DNA of 64,000 nucleotides. Origin: Labia minor. Its lineage: Eukaryota > Arthropoda > Insecta > Dermaptera > Spongiphoridae. Where the stretch lies: positions 53,646,734 to 53,710,733 of the forward strand of contig OY720350.1 of assembly GCA_963082975.1 (NCBI GenBank), in the 5' to 3' direction. The notes under the pieces were generated by a model, which ran no database searches, was not told the DNA's origin, and saw nothing but the letters and a program-made list of their open reading frames with translations. Below are positions 11,610-24,340 of the stretch, piece by piece; position 1 is the first letter of the stretch, and every line of letters starts with the position of its first letter. Made by a program: the position numbers and the translations under genes.

Positions 11610-12556
11610 TAAAAAAAATTAAACATCCATAAAAAATATATAATTATCATTTTTTTAATTAAATTGATATTATACAGTGATTTGTATTTTAAATTATTAT
11701 TATATAGAAAATTAATAATAAAATAAAATTTAATATTTTAATTTGATAATTTTAACTTTGCAATCATTAGACTGTCGTCACATGAGTCTGTCAAACAGTG
11801 ACCAACGCGGATTATTGCAAATATAAATTTAAAAATTTATTTAAATTAACTTACTTAATTTAATTTAAATATATAATTTGTATTTTTAATTTTAAATCAT
11901 GATATTTTAAATCTATAATAAACAAAATTCATTTATATAAATATGTCTTATAATAATAAAATTATTTGAAAGAAAATGAATTAAACAAATTTGATAAATA
12001 GTATTTGTTCATATTATTACAAGATATAATCATCATATTAAATTTTAAAGTTATTAATTCTTCAATTTTTAGTTCTAGTTTAATGTTTATTATAATATTA
12101 ATTTTAAAAAAATCTATATATTTATATTTAAAATAATATTTAAATGTACGATAAATTTTCTTAAATTCACATTTGATTCAATCTTAAATGTATATAGGAA
12201 ATATTTGATATGAAAATATGTAGTTTTCCTTATCTTAAATTCCTTTTAAATCAATAAATGAGATAAACAGTAAAATCGAATTTAAGAAAATATTCTTTAA
12301 ATAACTAATATTTGTGTGTGTGACATGTATAAGTTTCCTTATAAAAAGTGCATAATAAAATAAAATTTTACTAGTTGAATTGTTTGAAATGTTACGAATA
12401 TTGGTGTGATAATAAATAAGATATCCTGATAAGTTATCATATGGTGGGTAGATATCGGGAAAATAACACTGGTGGGTTGTATGGCCATTAAGGCGCCCTA
12501 TGCCCTTTATAGCATCGCCCAAGGGTGAAAATGTGGCATCCTTATGGGCCTAATGG

Positions 12557-12596
<40 letters not shown>

Positions 12597-13048
12597 AACA
12601 ACCGATACTACTAGAGCATTTGAAATATTGCATGCCAACTTGCGAATAAAATATTATAAAATGTATTTCGTTTTTTTTTTTTTTTTTTTTTGAATATAAC
12701 TTACATTTTTGTGTTGTTGTTTTTTTATATAACAAATTGAAATACAAGAATGGTTGGTCCACCGAGAGATAATAAACATAGTGGACAAAGATATTGGCAG
12801 TGACATACAGGAATTTCCTAATAAAATATATTAAAAAAAGTTTGTTTTTTTTAAAATAACATGTTCACATTGCTAAGATTTTCTTTTCTTACTTTTTTTT
12901 TAAGTAGACGTTTGAATATTTAAACATAAACAAAAAGAAAAAGAAAACTAATTGAAATTTTTTAAGTTACTTTTTTCTTTGTTTTTTGATGTTTAGTAAA
13001 GAATTCATATTTAGAATATAATGCTTTTTTAACATTTAATATTATATT
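11610..13048. other. AT-rich region with TA and T microsatellites
   Basis: TA run at 12559-12592 and T tract at 12671-12691. At about 12481-12555 a GC-richer stretch has inversely related ends, GGCCATTAAGGCGCCC and GGGCCTAATGGC; this may be a small hAT-like MITE, but no target duplication could be confirmed. Confidence 0.4.
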
Positions 13049-13447
13049 TTATATAAGTTTATTAACGGTCAATGATTTAGACAACGAGAATATTTTTAGA
13101 GTATATACAAATTTAATTTTAAAAAATGTAAGATTAAGTTTGTATAATGAACAAATGATTAGCATGATCTCTAAGCATCTCCAAAGGCACCTAATCTTTG
13201 TGTTTGTAATTGGCGGGTAAAGTAATTCAAATGGACGAAGAAGGCAATTACAAAGTTTGTTACCCGGAATCCAATTGCGGAACGACCGATAGGCCTCAAT
13301 ATAAATGATTATGTGATTGGAACTGCCCGAAGGTATTTCAAGAGAGGGACAGTTGGATGAATTTTGATCTTGTTTATTATTTCCATATAATTTATAAATT
13401 ACTAGTTGTGCCCTACCACGCTTGGCTGTGGCACATTGTGGTTGCAT
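13049..13447 (-). other. 132-codon open frame of unknown nature, probably repeat-derived
   Basis: An open frame without recognised domain. Its middle reads NCPSLEIPSGSSNH and SFRNWIPGNKLCNC with mixed codon use, while the C-terminal third is low-complexity AT-rich translation. Around 13400-13433 the DNA has GTGCC ... GGCAC arms around TACCACGCTTGGCTGT, a feature seen at the 3' ends of some non-LTR elements. It lies directly left of the 1.2-kb repeat. I do not recognise the protein and doubt that it is a host gene. Confidence 0.25.
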
Positions 13448-13475
13448 GGATGAGAAATACCCAGAATATCTATGG

Positions 13476-14710
13476 CAGTTGTGGCCAAACTTTCAGCTTT
13501 TAGGGGCTAATTTTTGAATAAAATATAGTCTGCGGTCGACTATGGATATGGGCAAATAATTTTAAAATTTTAGAAGATAATTAAAGAAGTCATTATATCT
13601 CCGATTTAAATTGGAAACTTCCACTTTTGGTCAAAAATTACATTTTCACACTATTAGAAAGAGAAAAACACCATACATTGGCTATGAAACACTTTCGCTT
13701 GAGCTAAACAGAATGAATTGAAATGTTGAATCTTGAATATGATTATCTATTTAATATGTAATAAAAAAATATTTGTTTTTTTTATTTTAATTCTATTATT
13801 TACATTTACTTCTATTATATTTTTTTTTTAATTGAATATAACAAGTTGGTTGTTCTTTTTCAATTTGATTTAACGTAGGATCTTGATACAATTGTTTTAT
13901 TTCAATTGAATTTATTTTTATTTATTTATCTTATATAATAATATAATTATCTATTTATTATGTAATAAATAAATATTTGCTTTATTATTTTAATTCTAAA
14001 TCAATATTATAGTTATATATGTTCTTAGATATATGAAAGATATGTTAGTTTTAATTATTATAATAATATTAATAAAAAAAAAATTGTAAATGGAAGGGCT
14101 GATATTTTTCATTTAAATTTATAACTTCAATTAAAATAAATACTTCATTTTGGAATGGATATGATATGAGAGGAGGGGGCGGTAGAGGCGAAATTTGGGT
14201 AGAGTAGAGTAGTCTAGGACTAAACGGTGTTTTGAGAAAGGGAAGCCCTTGGATAATAAGTATATAAATTATCGGGTTAAGAAAAATATAAATATATGGT
14301 ATATAAAAGATGTAATAACATATATAGGATGATTATGATCTAAAATTATTTTTTAATAAATTTAAAAATAATATCCCGGGTAGCGAGTAGATTCTTTTCT
14401 ATAAATCCAGTAGAAAAGATTCTATTTCAGGGATTGGCGTCCCTGCCCTTACGTGAGCTCATGATTTCTTCTAAATCCCTCTTCTACCTGGAGGAATCAT
14501 GTCCTTTACCCATTGACGCCTTTCCATCCATTCCCTTACACTTACTCTCCCCCCCTCCCCTGATCATTCAAAAAATCAAATTTATTTGGATGAAGGAGAA
14601 TACCTAGCATAGCTTCATTAAAAAGAAAAAAAAAATTGAAATCTTGTCTCTTATAGGAGACTCTTTAGAGTCTTCTATATATATTTGAATTAACCCCCGC
14701 GAAGGGATTT
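13476..14710 (+). mobile_element. 1.2-kb repeat family C, copy 1 (hAT-like left end)
   Basis: Almost the whole segment recurs in the same orientation at 47921-49190. Homology begins in both copies exactly at CAG(T/G)TGTGGCCAAACTTT, and the left flanks differ. CAG plus TGGCCAAACTTTT followed by TGCGGTCGAC is the style of arthropod hAT ends. Identity is very high over most of the length, with one patch near 13855-13905 where this copy differs by several changes and lacks about 20 bases. A GC-richer block (14370-14560) contains an imperfect hairpin (14382-14416). The right end has a hairpin around GGAGACTCTTTAGAGTCTTC with one mismatch, then an AACCCCCGCGAAGGG stretch. No transposase can be read. 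Confidence 0.7.
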
Positions 14711-15050
14711 GTATCTTGAATTCTTGATTGCTGGGCTTTAACTGATGTAATCGCTGGAATCTTCTTGAATGATAATCGAACTATCTCTTTGACCGTCAAC
14801 TAACTCAATCAATAGCTCATAGGGACAGTAGAGGGTATGTGACTGATACGAAACATAGATAAAAACAATCTTTGATCCGGGTTTGATATAAATTATTTTA
14901 AATTATTTATAAATTCGTTGAATTCAATCATTTGTTCAATTATCATTTATCGTTATTACATATATTACATATATTATCCAAATAGATAAAAGAGATTAGT
15001 CGTTGAATTATAATTATTGTAATAAATAACTTTCTTATAAATAGCGATAA
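14711..15050. other. unique-looking AT-rich spacer
   Basis: Nothing recognised. Confidence 0.5.
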
Positions 15051-15055
15051 GATAT

Positions 15056-15215
15056 GGTATTAGAAGACTGTCGATTGACTGAAAGAGATTTAACAGAGGC
15101 TTTAGGCATTTCAGCAATATTTTGAGTGTTAATGTGGGTTTCAAAAAACTATGTGCAAAATGGGTGCCGCATTCTCTAACGATGGGGCAAAAACACATTC
15201 GGATGTTCCGCGAAC
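15056..15215 (+). pseudogene. mariner transposase fragment (second helix-turn-helix region)
   Basis: From 15061 one frame reads EDCRLTERDLTEALGIS, then a stop. After a frameshift the strand reads GFKKLCAKWVPHSLTMGQKH (about 15136-15195). These match the mariner DNA-binding stretch DRRLTVREIAEALGIS ... LGFKKLCAKWVPxxLTxxQK. This part lies between the N-terminal and catalytic parts preserved at 9.0-9.6 kb, so the two remnants cover different parts of related proteins. It is a short dead fragment. Confidence 0.75.
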
Positions 15216-17352
15216 TTATATATTCGTTGTGTAAATCATTATATTATTTTTATTAAAATTTATTCTTGATTCTACCTTCAAGTTGAATAAGCTTCTTTTT
15301 GGTTTAAAGAAGCATATGCTTCTTAATTAATAATATTATTTATATTTATTAAAATTTATTATAAATTAATTAATATATTTTAAATTACAATTAAATACAT
15401 ATTTATATGATATTATTTATTATAAATAATTTTAATATTATTAATGCGTAACAACAAAAACTATAAAAATTTAAACATTATGTTATGGTGATGATGATGA
15501 TATGTATACAATGAATGTGGATTTATAGTGTTGATTGGATTTATTCATATTTGTTATTTCAATAAAATCAATGGATCATTAATTATCTAAATATTTATCA
15601 TAGATTAGGGTTGACGTTGAAGAGGGATCTATATGTGAGTGTTTGTGTGTGATTGTGTGTGAATTTAATGAAGTGAGCAAACGTCTTTAATGTCCTGAAT
15701 TGAATTCTAATCAACGGACGGGAAAAGAAAAAGAGGAGTTTGAGGGATGAAAATATTGATCAATTAACCCAAAGTGATTGGTTCAATATATTCAACCTAG
15801 ATATTTGATTTATAATTTAATTTATAATAAATCTAATTTTATAATAATATCATTACTATTATCCATCATCCCTCTATCGTAATGGCGTTAATTAATTAAA
15901 AATTCAAGATAATAAAAATAATTATATTATTATTATTAAGATCTTTATTATTTTTTTTTCATATCTTTAATTAATAAAATCCGATCATTTGTTAGAATTA
16001 AAATTTGAAATCAAATATAAAATTACCACATAATTCATTATTTTATTTATTATCTTGAAAAATTTATTATTTAAATAACTTTTAATATGATTAATTTATT
16101 TTAATAAATTCTACAATTGGAATTCAATAAAATTAAGTTGTTATTTAATTACTAGATTTGAAAATTACTTTTTAAATTTATTATTAAATTTAAATAATGG
16201 AAAATTCGATAAAGTAATTTGGAAAGTCAATTCGAATCACTTATAAATAATAAAAGTTTCATTCAGCAGGATTACCAATTTTATAAAGTATGTTTGTGAA
16301 TAATATGAGCTTTTTTTCTAATTTGATAGCATTCCACTAATCTTTTGTTTAATTGTGTCTTTTTAAAATTTTAAAATCATTACCTTGTATTGTCTCCTTT
16401 TCTCTTGCTTTATCTATTCAAAATGGAATCATTTCTTTTTTAAAATTTCAGAACAATTAATTTATATTCTAGAATAAATAAAAATAAATAAATATTATTG
16501 AAATGGAATGCAAATATTTTTTTTTTTATTTTAAAATTCCCTATTTTTTTTTTTTTATTAGTATTTTTCAAATCAAAATTTCATTTTTAATAATTATTTC
16601 CTTTAATATATCTATCCTAACTTTCAATAAATATATATATATTTTATATTGTTTTTGATTGGATACAAATTTTACGATTTGAAAAATGTCATCTTGTGTA
16701 AATATAATTTTCTATTTTTGTTTTCATACAAATAAACAACAAATATTTGTTAATTAATCAAAAAATTATTAAATGACTCTTTTTTTTTGATTTTGATTTT
16801 AATATTTAAACAAGAATACATATTTGCTTGTTGATTTTTTACACACACAAACACACTCACACACACTTAGACACATTTTATCTGTTTTTTTTTCTCTATC
16901 TCTCTCTCTTTCTCTCTTACTAAAACACTCAACATTCATGTCATATTAAATCAGTGAAATCAAATTTTTGTTTGCTTTTTATATGACCCTCTTTTAGCGT
17001 GACAAATTTCCCAATGAAATGTTTTCAGGAATTCACTTCATTCCAAACCCCTTTTTCAACGATATCAATCCTTCCTTTGACCCTTTCACCCCTCTTAAGC
17101 CCATACATTCATCATAGAACATATAAAAAAATTATTATATGAGATATTTAATTCAATCTATTTAGTGTTAAATAAAGTCGTTAATAAACTCTTTAAATGT
17201 TTTTAAAAAAAAAATATTACCTAAAAAAAATAATTAATTTGTCACAGAGAAGAAAATATAAAAATAAAGAAATAAAAAAAAATGAATAAATTTAAGATAA
17301 AATATCAAGTAATAAGGACACCTTATTCTTTCAATTGGTCTATTCAACTTTT
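15216..17352. other. long AT-rich region, no gene recognised
   Basis: Very AT-rich with T tracts (16520-16530, 16543-16557), a TA run near 16632 and CA- and TC-rich runs at 16842-16915. No coding or repeat-family match seen. Confidence 0.6.
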
Positions 17353-17893
17353 TACCGACCGACGATAGTAAGGGAGGTATTGGTTTCACACCAAAATTCA
17401 CATGAGGAGATCTTTACATAACTCCACGAATCATGCATTTTCTTAACAGAAAAAAGTATTTTTAGCATGATGTCTGTCTGTCCGTGAATTGATTAACTTT
17501 TGGTGTATATCCGGAAACCGGAAGTGGTAGTATTAGCGATCGACGATAGGAAGGGAAGGGTTATTTTCACACCAAATTTCAGATCAAGAGATTTTTTTAC
17601 ATATCTCCATGATTCATGCACTTTGTATTGGTTTTATCCTCGAGAAAAATCATCTTTATTAGTTTTTTCTTAATTTAAAATTATATGACGTTATCTAGCC
17701 ATTCATGACGTCAGAGCCTGGTCTTACATATAATTATAAATAAAATAAAATTAAAAATATTTATGTTATATCCATATCTGTTATTTATTACATTAATAGA
17801 TATCTTAAAATTATTTGAAATTGGTTCTGTAGCTGGAAATTAATTTACTTCAAACCGTCGGTCGGTTCGGACCTGGCCACAGGTCAACTTATT
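17353..17893 (+). mobile_element. Helentron-like family A copy 2 (internal deletion)
   Basis: Starts T|ACCGACCGACGATAG and ends with CGTCGGTCGGT, the GACCTG-GCCA-CAGGTC hairpin and AACTTATTT. The copy lacks about 80 bases after GATGTCTGTCTGTCCGT that other copies have (the TGTACAGCCTGAACGGC part). Flanks begin with T on both sides. Confidence 0.75.
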
Positions 17894-18224
17894 TATGTAA
17901 TATATTTACATTAAATTAAAATTATATCACATTCGGCAAACAATTTTTAATTTAAATTGAACCATTTACATTAATACGCCACCTCCTTGTTTTTTTTTTC
18001 AAAATATGACAATTTCATTAATGAACTTCTTACTGATATATTTATAATTTTTGTTTTTTAAATTTTCATTAAAATCTTTGAATAAAATTAAGCTTATTGA
18101 TTTAATAGAATTAATAGAATTAAACTTATTGATTCGATTTAAGATGTATTCTAAAACACCACTAGTTTTAAAAATTAATATTTGTTTATTTTATTTTATT
18201 TTAATATGTATTTTATTTGAAATA

Positions 18225-18440
18225 ATTTGCAGTCGAGCGCTCACCTCTGCACTCCCCGCTTGCCCCTCTCCAAGCCCCTCCAACGCCTGGCTTCAACTAC
18301 TCCGGCCGGCAGGGCGACTCGAACGTATTTAGTTCCCCTTCCCTGTTGAGTGTGAGACCCGGAGCGGCTCCTCCACTGAAATCATCCTTTAATCAGTCGC
18401 TAATCAAGAATTAATTGTAATTTTATTATTTATTTTTATT
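18225..18440. repeat. GC-rich island, related to 49660-49860 (family E)
   Basis: A roughly 150-bp GC-rich stretch (18229-18380) in AT-rich surroundings, followed by CACTGAAATCATCC, AATCAAG and ATTAATTGTAA. The segment at 49665-49860 has the same order: CCGAAATCATCC, AATCAAG, ATTAATTGTAA, with a comparable GC-rich block upstream, including CTGGC and (A/C)GTATTT. The two are diverged copies in the same orientation. No terminal repeats or reading frame were identified. Confidence 0.45.
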
Positions 18441-19240
18441 AATTAAAAGGAAGAATAGTGAACTTTAAAAAAAAAATATTTCAATAAAAATTAAATTCTA
18501 TAAAGTGCATATTTATAATTTTTTATTCATATACCCAAATAAATTTATAAATTTTTCATTCAAATCTTTGAAAAGAATTAATCTTAAATATTCTATCACA
18601 TCTCATTAATTAAATTTTATTAAAAGTTAAATTAAAATTATTTAAAAATTAAAAAATCATATACAAAATTTTATTTTTCTTTAAATATATTTAATGAAAT
18701 ATTTTTTTAAATTTCAATATATATATTAATCCTATTAAAACTTATTTATTTAAAAAATAATTATTTTCAAAATTCATATAATATAATTATAAATCAAAAA
18801 AATATAAATTTCTTATATTCATATAATAATAAATATAATATTTAAATATTCTATATATTCTTTCTAATCTCATTATGGCTCACATCGTTCCTTTCAAATC
18901 TCATATGAATATTGTTTTGTCAATTTCATATTATTATAACACTTTTGAAAAATGAATAATATTTCTATTACCTACTCGTATATATCAATTAAACAGAATA
19001 AAATCTTCGTGAAATTAATAATATAATCATAATTAGTTTTCTGATGTTTTCTAAGATATTTTTCTTTTAAATGCGTATTAAATGCGTATTATAACTTATT
19101 ATAATCATGGTTCTATATAGGATGTAAAATAATTTTAGTATTGTAATATTACAGAAATAAGATAATATTTTTAAAAATCTATACACTTTTTTATTTCCTG
19201 TATATAATATAAATATCTAATCTTAATTATTTTTTTCTTT
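18441..19240. other. AT-rich region
   Basis: The stretch at 18545-18590 (AAATTTTTCATTCAAATCTTTG-like) resembles 18055-18095, on the other side of the GC-rich island, hinting at a local duplication. Otherwise nothing is recognised. Confidence 0.4.
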
Positions 19241-19243
19241 ATC

Positions 19244-19332
19244 GAGGCGAGAGTGATGGACATCAATTCAAGTCTACGAGCTGTTCTTCGAGTTTAATCT
19301 GCGAGAAATATCAACCCTTTTTTAACTCCGAG
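19244..19332 (+). other. possible short exon (open, GC-richer, donor-like end)
   Basis: An 89-bp stretch of higher GC content is open in one plus-strand frame (GHQFKSTSCSSSLICEKY) from GAGAGTGAT to AACTCCGAG. It is preceded by a T-rich tract ending in AG and followed by GTCAGT, a plausible splice donor. No protein family is recognised and such signals arise by chance. At 19516-19534 there is also ACAG, a 10-bp stretch and a strong GTAAGTAA donor. Confidence 0.15.
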
Positions 19333-19689
19333 GTCAGTATTTATTATTAATTTTATTTTTAATTCAATTTAAATTTATTGATTATAATATAAACTAATAA
19401 GTTATTTTTCTTCTTCTATTTCATGTTTCCATCTTCGTTCGTGCTACTGAATGTTGATTTGAATTCTTGATTATCTTCTCCATCCTTCATGATGATGTGA
19501 AATGATTGAAATACAGCTCTCCAAATGTAAGTAATAATCGTTATTTTTTTAGCATGGCGAACTTTAAAATAGAAAATGGAAATATAATATTTAAAGTAAA
19601 GTTTAATATAATATAGAAAGTAGAATTAAATTACAATGATTTTTTGCTTTTGATAAGATTCATTAGGAGATTATAGAGAAATATATTAA

Positions 19690-20440
19690 ATTATATGACA
19701 GAGTTTAGTGAGATTAGGGAATTTCAGAGTACATCTTTCAAGAAGAAGCATTGATAAAGGAGGCAGAAGAGATAAAGGTATTTTTAGAATTAGTAGGTTT
19801 CGATGCGTTATACTGGGAGGGTGGCTATTTTTTGATATATATAGTTGTTAGGAATTTTCAGGTGGTTGCCTCCTACATCCATGCATGTTCTCATCCTACT
19901 AATTCATAGATTAGATTAGAATTAATAAATAAATAAAATGTGGGTGGATAAAACAAATGCCATGCTATTATTATAAGAGAAGGGTTGTATTAATTGCATG
20001 TCAGGTCTGAGTTGTGCTTTTTTGTATTGCTAAGAGTGCAGTTGAGGTGGATTGGGTGAACAGGAATTCGGGAAGGTAATTCAGCACAGTTCCGAAATGG
20101 GATTAGCCTGAACAGGAACAAATTGTTGGTTACCTTTTGAGCGCAGGGCTTTTTCGATTAGCATGGGCCTTCCATCCAATTTGATGGAGGCTATGCACTC
20201 CCTTACTAGGTAGGTTTTATTTCAGGTTGCCCCGAATGTCGCGATTTCATTTCCAAATCCAAAAAATCAAAGGCACTCTCAGCTGATTCAAAGAGGCTAC
20301 AGACCAAACGCCTTATTTTTTTTTTAATCTTTTTTTTTTAAGGCAAACTTTCTTTATTGTTACTTTTTCTAAATTTCGGAATGCGAGGCTTGGAAGGGCT
20401 AATTTATGGGGAAAGGAGGAGGCCCTATTAAATATTCAAT
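19690..20440. other. GC-richer region of unknown origin
   Basis: About 750 bp are less AT-rich than the flanks, for example GGGAGGGTGGC, CTGAACAGGAACAAATTG and GCCTTCCATCCAATTTGATGG with its inner inverted arms CATCCAAT/ATTTGATGG. Short frames on either strand show no recognisable motif and are interrupted. It may be an old transposon or a former exon; I cannot tell. Confidence 0.3.
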
Positions 20441-20900
20441 TGTTTTTTTTTAATTTAATTAATAATAAAAAAATAATTGAATATCGCGATTTATTTCTTT
20501 AACTTTTTATTTTCATTTTGAAATATAGGTACAATTTCATAATTTAAACTTTGATATATTTTAAATATTTTACTAAATAGGTAGAATTAATTATTATTAT
20601 AATTTCTCAATTTAAAATTAAAATGAAACATCACAAAAAAATCATATAAATCATTGTAAAAATATAACTATTTTTCATTATTATTTCTTTTTAACTTACC
20701 AAATATAAAAAAATTTGATTTTTTTTTATTATGGAAAAATTATCAAATTTTTTTCTTATCATTGTACTGATAAATCATATTTGGAAATAAATAAATTATA
20801 GTTAAGCTTATTTAAAAAATTATAACTTAATGTATAATTTTTGTTAATTATAAACATGTGGTACAACTTATTTTAAATAAATAAATAAAATTAGATCTCC
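20441..20900. other. AT-rich spacer
   Basis: Nothing recognised. Confidence 0.55.
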
Positions 20901-20931
20901 GGTTCGGACCTGGCCACAGGTCAACTTATTT
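20901..20931 (+). mobile_element. family A 3'-end fragment (solo terminus)
   Basis: GGTTCGGACCTGGCCACAGG continues into TCAACTTATTT: the hairpin and terminal bases of family A without the rest of the element. The breakpoint lies immediately before the hairpin, inside the subterminal repeat. It is either a severely truncated insertion or a deletion remnant. Confidence 0.7.
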
Positions 20932-22283
20932 AAACTGTGGTCGTTTTCCAATAGGTTTTTACAATTTGTGACCATATTAATGTTCTACATTTCATATTCC
21001 GAACTATAATTAATTATAAAATATTTCACTAAGAAATATATAGTCTATACACATAACTAATATGATATATATTTTTTTTTCTTTTTGAAATTTTTAATTA
21101 ATTAAAATGGCTCGATGATTGTGTTTATTCTTAAAATGAAATAAAAATAAATATTTTCTTTATTTCGAAAATTATAAATTGTATGTATCATATTAGAATG
21201 CAAATTGGTTTTATTTTATTTTATATTTTTTTTTTGTCTCATAAATAATAATATACAAATCTTCAAGTAAATAAATATAAGCTTATTCGTATAAAATATT
21301 TCTCTTAGATTTATTTACTTGTGAAAATTTTTCATAACACTGTTTCCCTTTTTAAATAAATGATCAAGGAAACAACAACACAAACAACAACATCAACAAA
21401 GGATAGTCTATATATTTATTATACATACAGGTGTGCTTTTTTATATTTATTTGTTTTTATTTATTTATTAAGTAATAAAGTTATTTTAATAAGAATATTC
21501 TTATTTTGGACATTTTCACAACAGTTGGGTGGATGACTCCCATAAAGAATATGAAAATTCTAGCAAGATACATTTATATATGTATAAAATATTAAAAGAA
21601 AGGGAGTAAATGGGTGAGCATATTTAGATTTTGTCGTCTTTTAGACGTTCAAACAAAGACAAATATCCTCTGCTGTAGAAAACATTATTTTATACGACTT
21701 ATACAAAAACAAGAAAGGATTTCATTTTTCAATCGTTGGAAATCATATTTTATATATTATAAAAATAAATCTATATAAAGATTTCTCATTAAGTATAAAA
21801 TTAGATTTTTACTTTTACTTACTAAACTTATAAGATGAAAGTAATTTTTTTTATTTTAATTATCTATTTATAAATGAAATCAAGAGATCCTTTATCTATT
21901 CTATGCATAAACAGAAGGCAGAAAATAGCTTGTAATGAATGAATGGAAACATTATTAATAATAAACTTAGTTTTATTCATATAAGTAAATCTTAAATTAA
22001 AACTACTATAAATAGCATTTTTGTAATTTATATCAATGATTTTTAAAAGACTGAAAGGAAGTTAAAGAATTCATTTTTATAACAAAAAAAAGTCATTCAA
22101 AGCACATAGGTACATCAATTTATGATCTTTTGATTTAATACATTTTAGAAGGATTTATTAAAAGTCGCGGTTCAAAGAAACTTTCAATACAATCCAGATA
22201 TTTTTAATTATCATTTTAATTAAATATCAATTAAAGAAATTGTTTTTAAAAAATTCATATATGTATAATGTGATGTCAATTTT
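20932..22283. other. AT-rich region
   Basis: A CAA-rich patch occurs at 21370-21400. No gene or repeat-family match seen. Confidence 0.55.
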
Positions 22284-22909
22284 TACCGACCGACGATAGT
22301 AAGGGAGGTATTGTTTTCACACCAAATTTCACATGTGGAGATTTTTACATATCTCCACGAATCATTCATTTTCTAAACAGAAAAAAGTATTTTTAGCATG
22401 ATGTCCGTCCGTCCGTCCGTATAGATGTGTACAGCCTGAACGGCTCAACGGATTTTGATGAAATTTGGTATATTTACTTAATGCATCAGTGGGATGAATT
22501 GATCAACTTTTGGTGCAAATCCGGAAACCGGAAGTGGTAGTATTAGCGATCGACGATAGGAAGGGAAGGGTTATTTTCACACCAAATTTCACATGAGGAG
22601 ATTTTTTTACATATCACCACGAATGTATTGGTTTTATCCTCGGGAAAAATCATCTTCATTATGTTTTTCTTAATTTAAAATTATATGACGTCACCCAGCC
22701 ATTCATGACGTCACAGCCTCGGGTAACGCCGGCTACTTAAGCTATATATTATAAATAAAATAAAATTAAAAATATTTATGTTCTATCCATATCTGTTTTT
22801 TATTACATTAATAGATATATTAAAATTATTTGAAATTGTTTCTGTAGCTGGAAATTAATTTACTTCAAACCGTCGGTCGGTTCGGACCTGGCCACAGGTC
22901 AACTTATTT
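22284..22909 (+). mobile_element. Helentron-like family A copy 3 (full length)
   Basis: Both ends are intact: T|ACCGACCGACGATAG at the start; CGTCGGTCGGT, hairpin and AACTTATTT at the end. It holds the CCGT tetranucleotide tract, the GCCTGAACGGCTCAACGG segment, and both copies of the internal dimer (22290-22370 and 22545-22625). It is a good reference copy for the family. Confidence 0.8.
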
Positions 22910-23213
22910 GTATATTCTTTTAACAGAATAAAAAAAATTTCGAAAAATAAAACATCTTTACATATATATATATTCAATTTTTAATAGTATAATAAGATAA
23001 AGTTTATATTAATATATTAAAAGAGTTTATTTTAGATATATTTAGAGTTTCTTCAATTATAATTGTTGATTCGAATGATTATGTCACTAACTTCACGGAT
23101 ATTTTGATTGTTTATCTCATGGAAAGTGAAATGAATATGATATAAAGAATTTTATTTAAAAAACAAATTTTTTTTTTAATTTTATTTTAAATATATTTAC
23201 TAATAATAATAAT
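22910..23213. other. AT-rich spacer
   Basis: Nothing recognised. Confidence 0.5.
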
Positions 23214-23345
23214 CTCTCTTTCTCTGTGGCTCTGTAGAACTCGAAAGTTCTTGGCCGCAGCAACCACACCCCTCCAAGTATTCCTATTCTGAGCCACAAT
23301 CCTCCAGTCCCTATCCTCTCCCATCTCTCTCACGTCCCTTCCCAC
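23214..23345 (-). pseudogene. family F reverse transcriptase 3' tail fragment
   Basis: The minus strand encodes the AQNR-like and AAAKNF-like C-terminal tail, preceded by a REMGED-like segment. The copy is cut off after about 130 bp on its 5' side. It lies 200 bp from a longer copy of the same family in the same orientation (23540-24160). Confidence 0.7.
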
Positions 23346-23539
23346 AATAATAATAATATTCACATAAATATGTATAATGTTTTCAAAAGATATATTGGAT
23401 CATTGTAATGTTTTAATTTAGGCATTTATTCACACCTGTTATTAATTACTTTAACCAATTTAAATTGATTTATCAACTAAAAAAACTCTTTAATACGCGA
23501 ATTTCATAAAATTATTATTCACTGGTTTTAAGATCAGAA

Positions 23540-24160
23540 ATAAATCTATCTATCTCTGTCGCTCTACGGAACTCGAAAGTTCTTGGCCGCAGCAATCACA
23601 TTACTCCAAGTGTCCCTATCCTGCGCCACAACCATCCAACCTACCCTCTCCCTTTCTACATTGTCCACCCACCACGTTCTTGGTCTTCCAAGCGGACGTT
23701 TCCCAATCGGTCTCCCGACCAATATATTTTTCGTAATTCTTTCTTCTCCCATTTTAGCCGTGTGCTCTGCCCATCGCACCCTTCTCGATTTTATAATTCT
23801 AAGTATGTCTGGAGATGCATAGAGGACATACAATTCCTGGTTATGCAGTGAAAGCCATTCCCCGGAGACCTCACTTCTTTGGCCCATAAATGCTTCACAG
23901 AATCCTATTCTCAAATACTGTAAATTTACTCGGCTCCCCCAGGGTTATAGACCACGCCTCACGGCCATATAATATGACAGGCAAAATAATTGTTTTATAT
24001 ATTTTACTTTTGATCCCCTTTGATAATAATTTTGACGATATAAGCCCCTTTAACAGGTGTTACCCGTTTGTAACCTTGATTTAAATTCTTCTCGAATATT
24101 ATTATGCTTGTGTTTACAGATCCTAAGTTCCTCTACATTTTCAAATATCAGAAATACATA
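23540..24160 (-). pseudogene. non-LTR retrotransposon 3' part (family F), longest coding copy
   Basis: The minus-strand open frame at 23914-23564 gives 116 codons of the polyprotein C terminus: SGEWLSLHNQELYVLYASPD, ILRIIKSRRVRWAEHTAKMG, NILVGRPIGKRPLGRPRTWW and DRDTWSNVIAAAKNF. Upstream (to about 24130), in broken frames, are pieces of the RT thumb such as GREAWSITLGE-like and SSKLLSKGIKS-like segments. Such proteins carry RT and endonuclease and copy themselves at nicked DNA. The 3' end reaches a TCTATCTATC tail (GATA-type on the minus strand). It is 5'-truncated and has no catalytic region. Confidence 0.8.
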
Positions 24161-24340
24161 GATATGATATATATTTATTTATATACATTATGAAATGATT
24201 AGATGAATTGATAAGTTCATAGACTGTATTTGCAATAAAATTTTAATTAAAATAAAAACAAAAGAATTAACAAAGGCTGACAAAAAAGAAGGCAATGAAA
24301 CGGAATAGTGGATTAAAATAATTGATTTTTTATTGTTCAG

